A DNA stretch of 64,000 nucleotides from Cerrena zonata (taxonomy: Eukaryota; Basidiomycota; Agaricomycetes; Polyporales; Cerrenaceae): contig JASBNA010000019.1 of NCBI GenBank assembly GCA_038087015.1, positions 186,001 to 250,000 on the forward strand, given 5' to 3'. The notes beneath the pieces were generated by a model, which searched no databases, was not told where the DNA came from, and worked only from the letters and a program-made list of their open reading frames with translations. A program made the position numbers and the translations under genes. This document shows, piece by piece, positions 61,501 through 64,000 of the stretch. The first letter of the stretch is position 1. Each line of letters begins with the position of its first letter.

Positions 61501-64000
61501 ACCCTGAAGACGCCATCACTATGCGTTCACGCGTAATTAAATTCAAGTATTTAAGTAGCGATGATAGTGGTTCTTCAGACGATGTTTTTGCAACCCTCAG
61601 CCGTTTGGTAGCCCGTATCTCAAGTCAAGAAACCTCCGAGCAAGATGTCCTTCCCGCCCTTGCGGAACTGGCGGGTCTTTTTGCATCTTCGGACACGTCT
61701 GTATCAAGCTTCGAGTTACTCCAAAGTGGTGTTGTGGATGGTTTATTACAATTCCTTACGGACGAAGAGCGTAACAGTAAGTACACTTTTTACTTTGTTA
61801 CTTCTGATCCTCTAATTGTGCTTTATCGTTAGCCCCTATTACACGCAGACAAGAATTGTTCTTCGAGGCCTTCAACGCACGAAGAATCATGACCGCACAA
61901 GGGGGCCAGAGTCCTTTCGGTGTCTTTGTCAAGAAACTCCAGGAAAGTCTCACTCGCATGGAGAGCCTTGATGTCGTGACTGTGTCGCAGAGCTCTGACG
62001 GTATGTAACATTTAATATCCTCGAGACCAGTGCTTATTTTGATTCCGGTCAGATTCCAAACGGAGTTCCCCTTCATTGCTCGCACGTCAACTGCGATTAC
62101 GTCTAGTCGCAGCTGAAGACTCCGACATTCCTCGCAACCTCAGCAACATCATTGTTTCCATTCATGCCATCGCTACTTTCCAAGCACTCCATGATTACCT
62201 CAGACCCAGAGTAGCAGGCATCATGTCCGGTGCATCAAGACTATCGAGCATGCTTGCCGCCTTCCAAAGCCTGTCACGAAATGCTGCATCATCAAGCAGC
62301 ACTGAGCCTCCGCCACCGCCGAAACCTGCCGACCCGCCAACTCAGGCTGGTTCGTCCAAAACGGAACTTGGTCGTCGAAGGAGTTTGCGTCTGAGCGCGA
62401 AAGCGTCTAATAGCAATGATGCTGATGATACAACAGCCGATGCTGGTCTAGGAACAGATGTTCCTGCACCCGAGAACGTCGAGGTGTCTGGCAGTGCTGA
62501 ACCAACACCAAGCGAGACTGTTGTGAACGATGAAGACCCTGAGTACGAAGCAGACTTTACTGATGAAGAGGTTGATGTTGATGCTGAGGTACGTTCGGAC
62601 ACATTGACTCTCAGGATAGACGATTAACTATCATTAGGTGATTGATGATGATGGTGACGAAAACCAGAACAACGACAAAACCGTCACTGTCTCCATAGGC
62701 GAAGGTATGTTTTGATTACCTGAATTCTTACGTTTGACGTTGATCTTACCTCGGATTTAGACGGATCCAAAGTTGTAGCCCAAACTCCTGAAGGCACCCG
62801 TGTTGCTACACCGAACCCTGCCAAAGGTAGCCCATCTGCTGCCGCAGCAAGATTAGTGCAAAAGTCATCTTATGCCGCGGCGCTGAAGACGAAACCTAAT
62901 GACTGGCATCTTGAGTTCTATGTCGATGATCAGAAACTCCCATTGGAGCTTACTATCTATGGCGCTATTCACCAGCACGAGGCACGCAAGAAGAAGGCAG
63001 GAAATGTTACACCTCCAAGTATGATTTGGCAGAATGTGTATACCGTGAAGTTCAAGAAGGTCCTTGGTCCCGCTAAATCCCCCGAACGTGAGTCTCAACG
63101 TTGTTAAAGTGATTGATAAATATATAACATATCGTACAGCACGTTCAGACGACCTTACCGTACGAAGTCGTTCACCACAACCTACCATCTCACTACTTGC
63201 CGATGATGCTCCTACGTCGAAGATTTTGCGACTGCTTCGAGTTTTACACAAACTGAACGCCACAGAGAATGAACGTCCAGTGGCCCCATCAAGCAAGCGA
63301 GCACTGGCAGAGTCAGCATTTGTTAACAACAAACTAACAGCGAAATTGACAAGACAGCTCGAGGAACCGATGATCGTTGCCAGGTATGGCTCTATTCTAA
63401 CACTCGAAATGTTGTGCCGTTACTAATGTACTATACGTCTTAGTTCTTGCCTACCGGATTGGGCGTTGGACCTCCCACAACATTTTGCCTTCCTTTTCCC
63501 ATTCGCTACCCGTTACAACTTCTTGCAGTCCACTTCATTCGGATACGCTCGTCTCATACTCAAGTGGCAGAGTCAGCAAACTCGGGGACAAGACAGTTCC
63601 AGACGTGACGATGGCGTCGGTTTCCTTGGCCGTCTCCAGCGACAGAAGGTTCGTATCTCCCGAGAGCACATCCTGGAATCGGCTGTGAAGGTCTTCGAGT
63701 TGTACGGTTCGTCGTCGTCAATCTTGGAAGTGGAGTACTTTGAGGAAGTCGGAACTGGTCTTGGGCCGACACTCGAATTCTATTCTTTGGTATCAAGAGA
63801 GTTCGCTCGCCGTGACCTCAAGATTTGGAGAGACTCAGATCCCTCCCTGACTGGTCAATATGTTCACCACCCACACGGCTTGTTCCCAGCCCCAATTAGC
63901 CCAACCGACATTGCTAATGACAACGGACAGTAAGTGATGCTACTTTGACGTGATTAATCATATCATTCTAATCAAGCCCTTCTCTTAGGAAACGAACACA
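58583..64000 (+). CDS. HECT E3 ubiquitin ligase, Ufd4/TRIP12-like, 3' partial
   Basis: Ubiquitin ligase of the K-HECT group (Ufd4 in yeast, TRIP12 in animals) that handles ubiquitin-fusion and N-degron substrates. The N-terminus from MDITQQSEATSSNPSTS is basic and disordered, with a long acidic Asp/Glu stretch (about 59210-59370). An armadillo-like array follows: MMGLSGRLKTMLNNIKRTAD, LLTLQELSELLSISTEDTLA, ALLNYLDFFSIAVQRTALQA, CLCVIRVIDAYHRASPENLE. The middle carries Ser/Pro and acidic spacers, then WHLEFYVDDQKLPLELTIYG and KILRLLRVLHKLN, as in TRIP12. The HECT domain begins at the end (VEYFEEVGTGLGPTLEFYSL) and is cut off by the window; the catalytic Cys lies beyond. About a dozen introns; the last donor seen follows DIANDNGQ at about 63930, and the next exon begins at about 63989. 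Confidence 0.94.

Overview
The window is nuclear DNA of a basidiomycete fungus, most likely an agaricomycete. Genes are dense and cut by many short introns (about 45-70 nt, mostly GT-AG). Several encoded families are expanded in or largely restricted to Basidiomycota: three DUF6535 membrane proteins and one DUF7330-type protein. Many-exon S10 serine carboxypeptidases, a GPI-tailed chitin deacetylase and fungal forms of Rom2, CLASP, Inn1/Fic1 and Ufd4 fit the same picture. I see no tRNA, rRNA, CRISPR or viral signal.

Layout. 46-1386 (+): chitin deacetylase, 5' part outside the window. 2069-17917 is an accessory block: DUF6535 gene A (+), S10 carboxypeptidase A (-), an RRT8/EI24-like membrane protein (-), DUF6535 genes B and C (-, tandem), and S10 carboxypeptidase B (+). 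S10 A and B are recent paralogues placed head to head around a 7.5 kb segment. 18310-30568 holds housekeeping and cell-biology genes: C2/proline-rich Inn1-like (+), CLASP (-), DUF7330-type (+), M20 peptidase (+) and a DnaJ/DnaJ-X protein (-). 31106-34395 has two tandem hemerythrin-like genes (+) separated by a 504-bp foldback element with 142-bp arms and a 3-bp target duplication. 35423-39354 has two unrecognised genes (-). The second lies between 200-bp direct repeats whose other copy is the 3' flank of the Rho1 GEF gene (39916-44675, -). After a gene-poor 2.2 kb come a flavin monooxygenase (46892-49257, +) tail to tail with S10 carboxypeptidase C (49497-52400, -), ribosomal protein S4 (53024-54174, -), and the splicing factor TFIP11/Ntr1 (55247-58338, -). 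The last of these is divergent from a Ufd4/TRIP12-type HECT ubiquitin ligase (58583 to the window end, +, 3' truncated).

Themes. Several genes act on the cell wall, secretion or cell shape: chitin deacetylase, three secreted or anchored carboxypeptidases, Rho1 GEF, Inn1-like and CLASP. The others are a mixture of chaperone, ubiquitin, splicing and ribosome genes, with no sign of a metabolic gene cluster. A recurring oddity is single-base, mostly homopolymer, frame breaks inside otherwise well conserved genes, including the TFIP11 homologue, which is expected to be essential. These look more like residual assembly indels than decay, but reads would be needed to decide. The most unusual structures are the orphan gene between direct repeats beside the Rho1 GEF gene, the DUF6535 trio, the CACTA-like foldback element and a 4-nt micro-exon in the chitin deacetylase.
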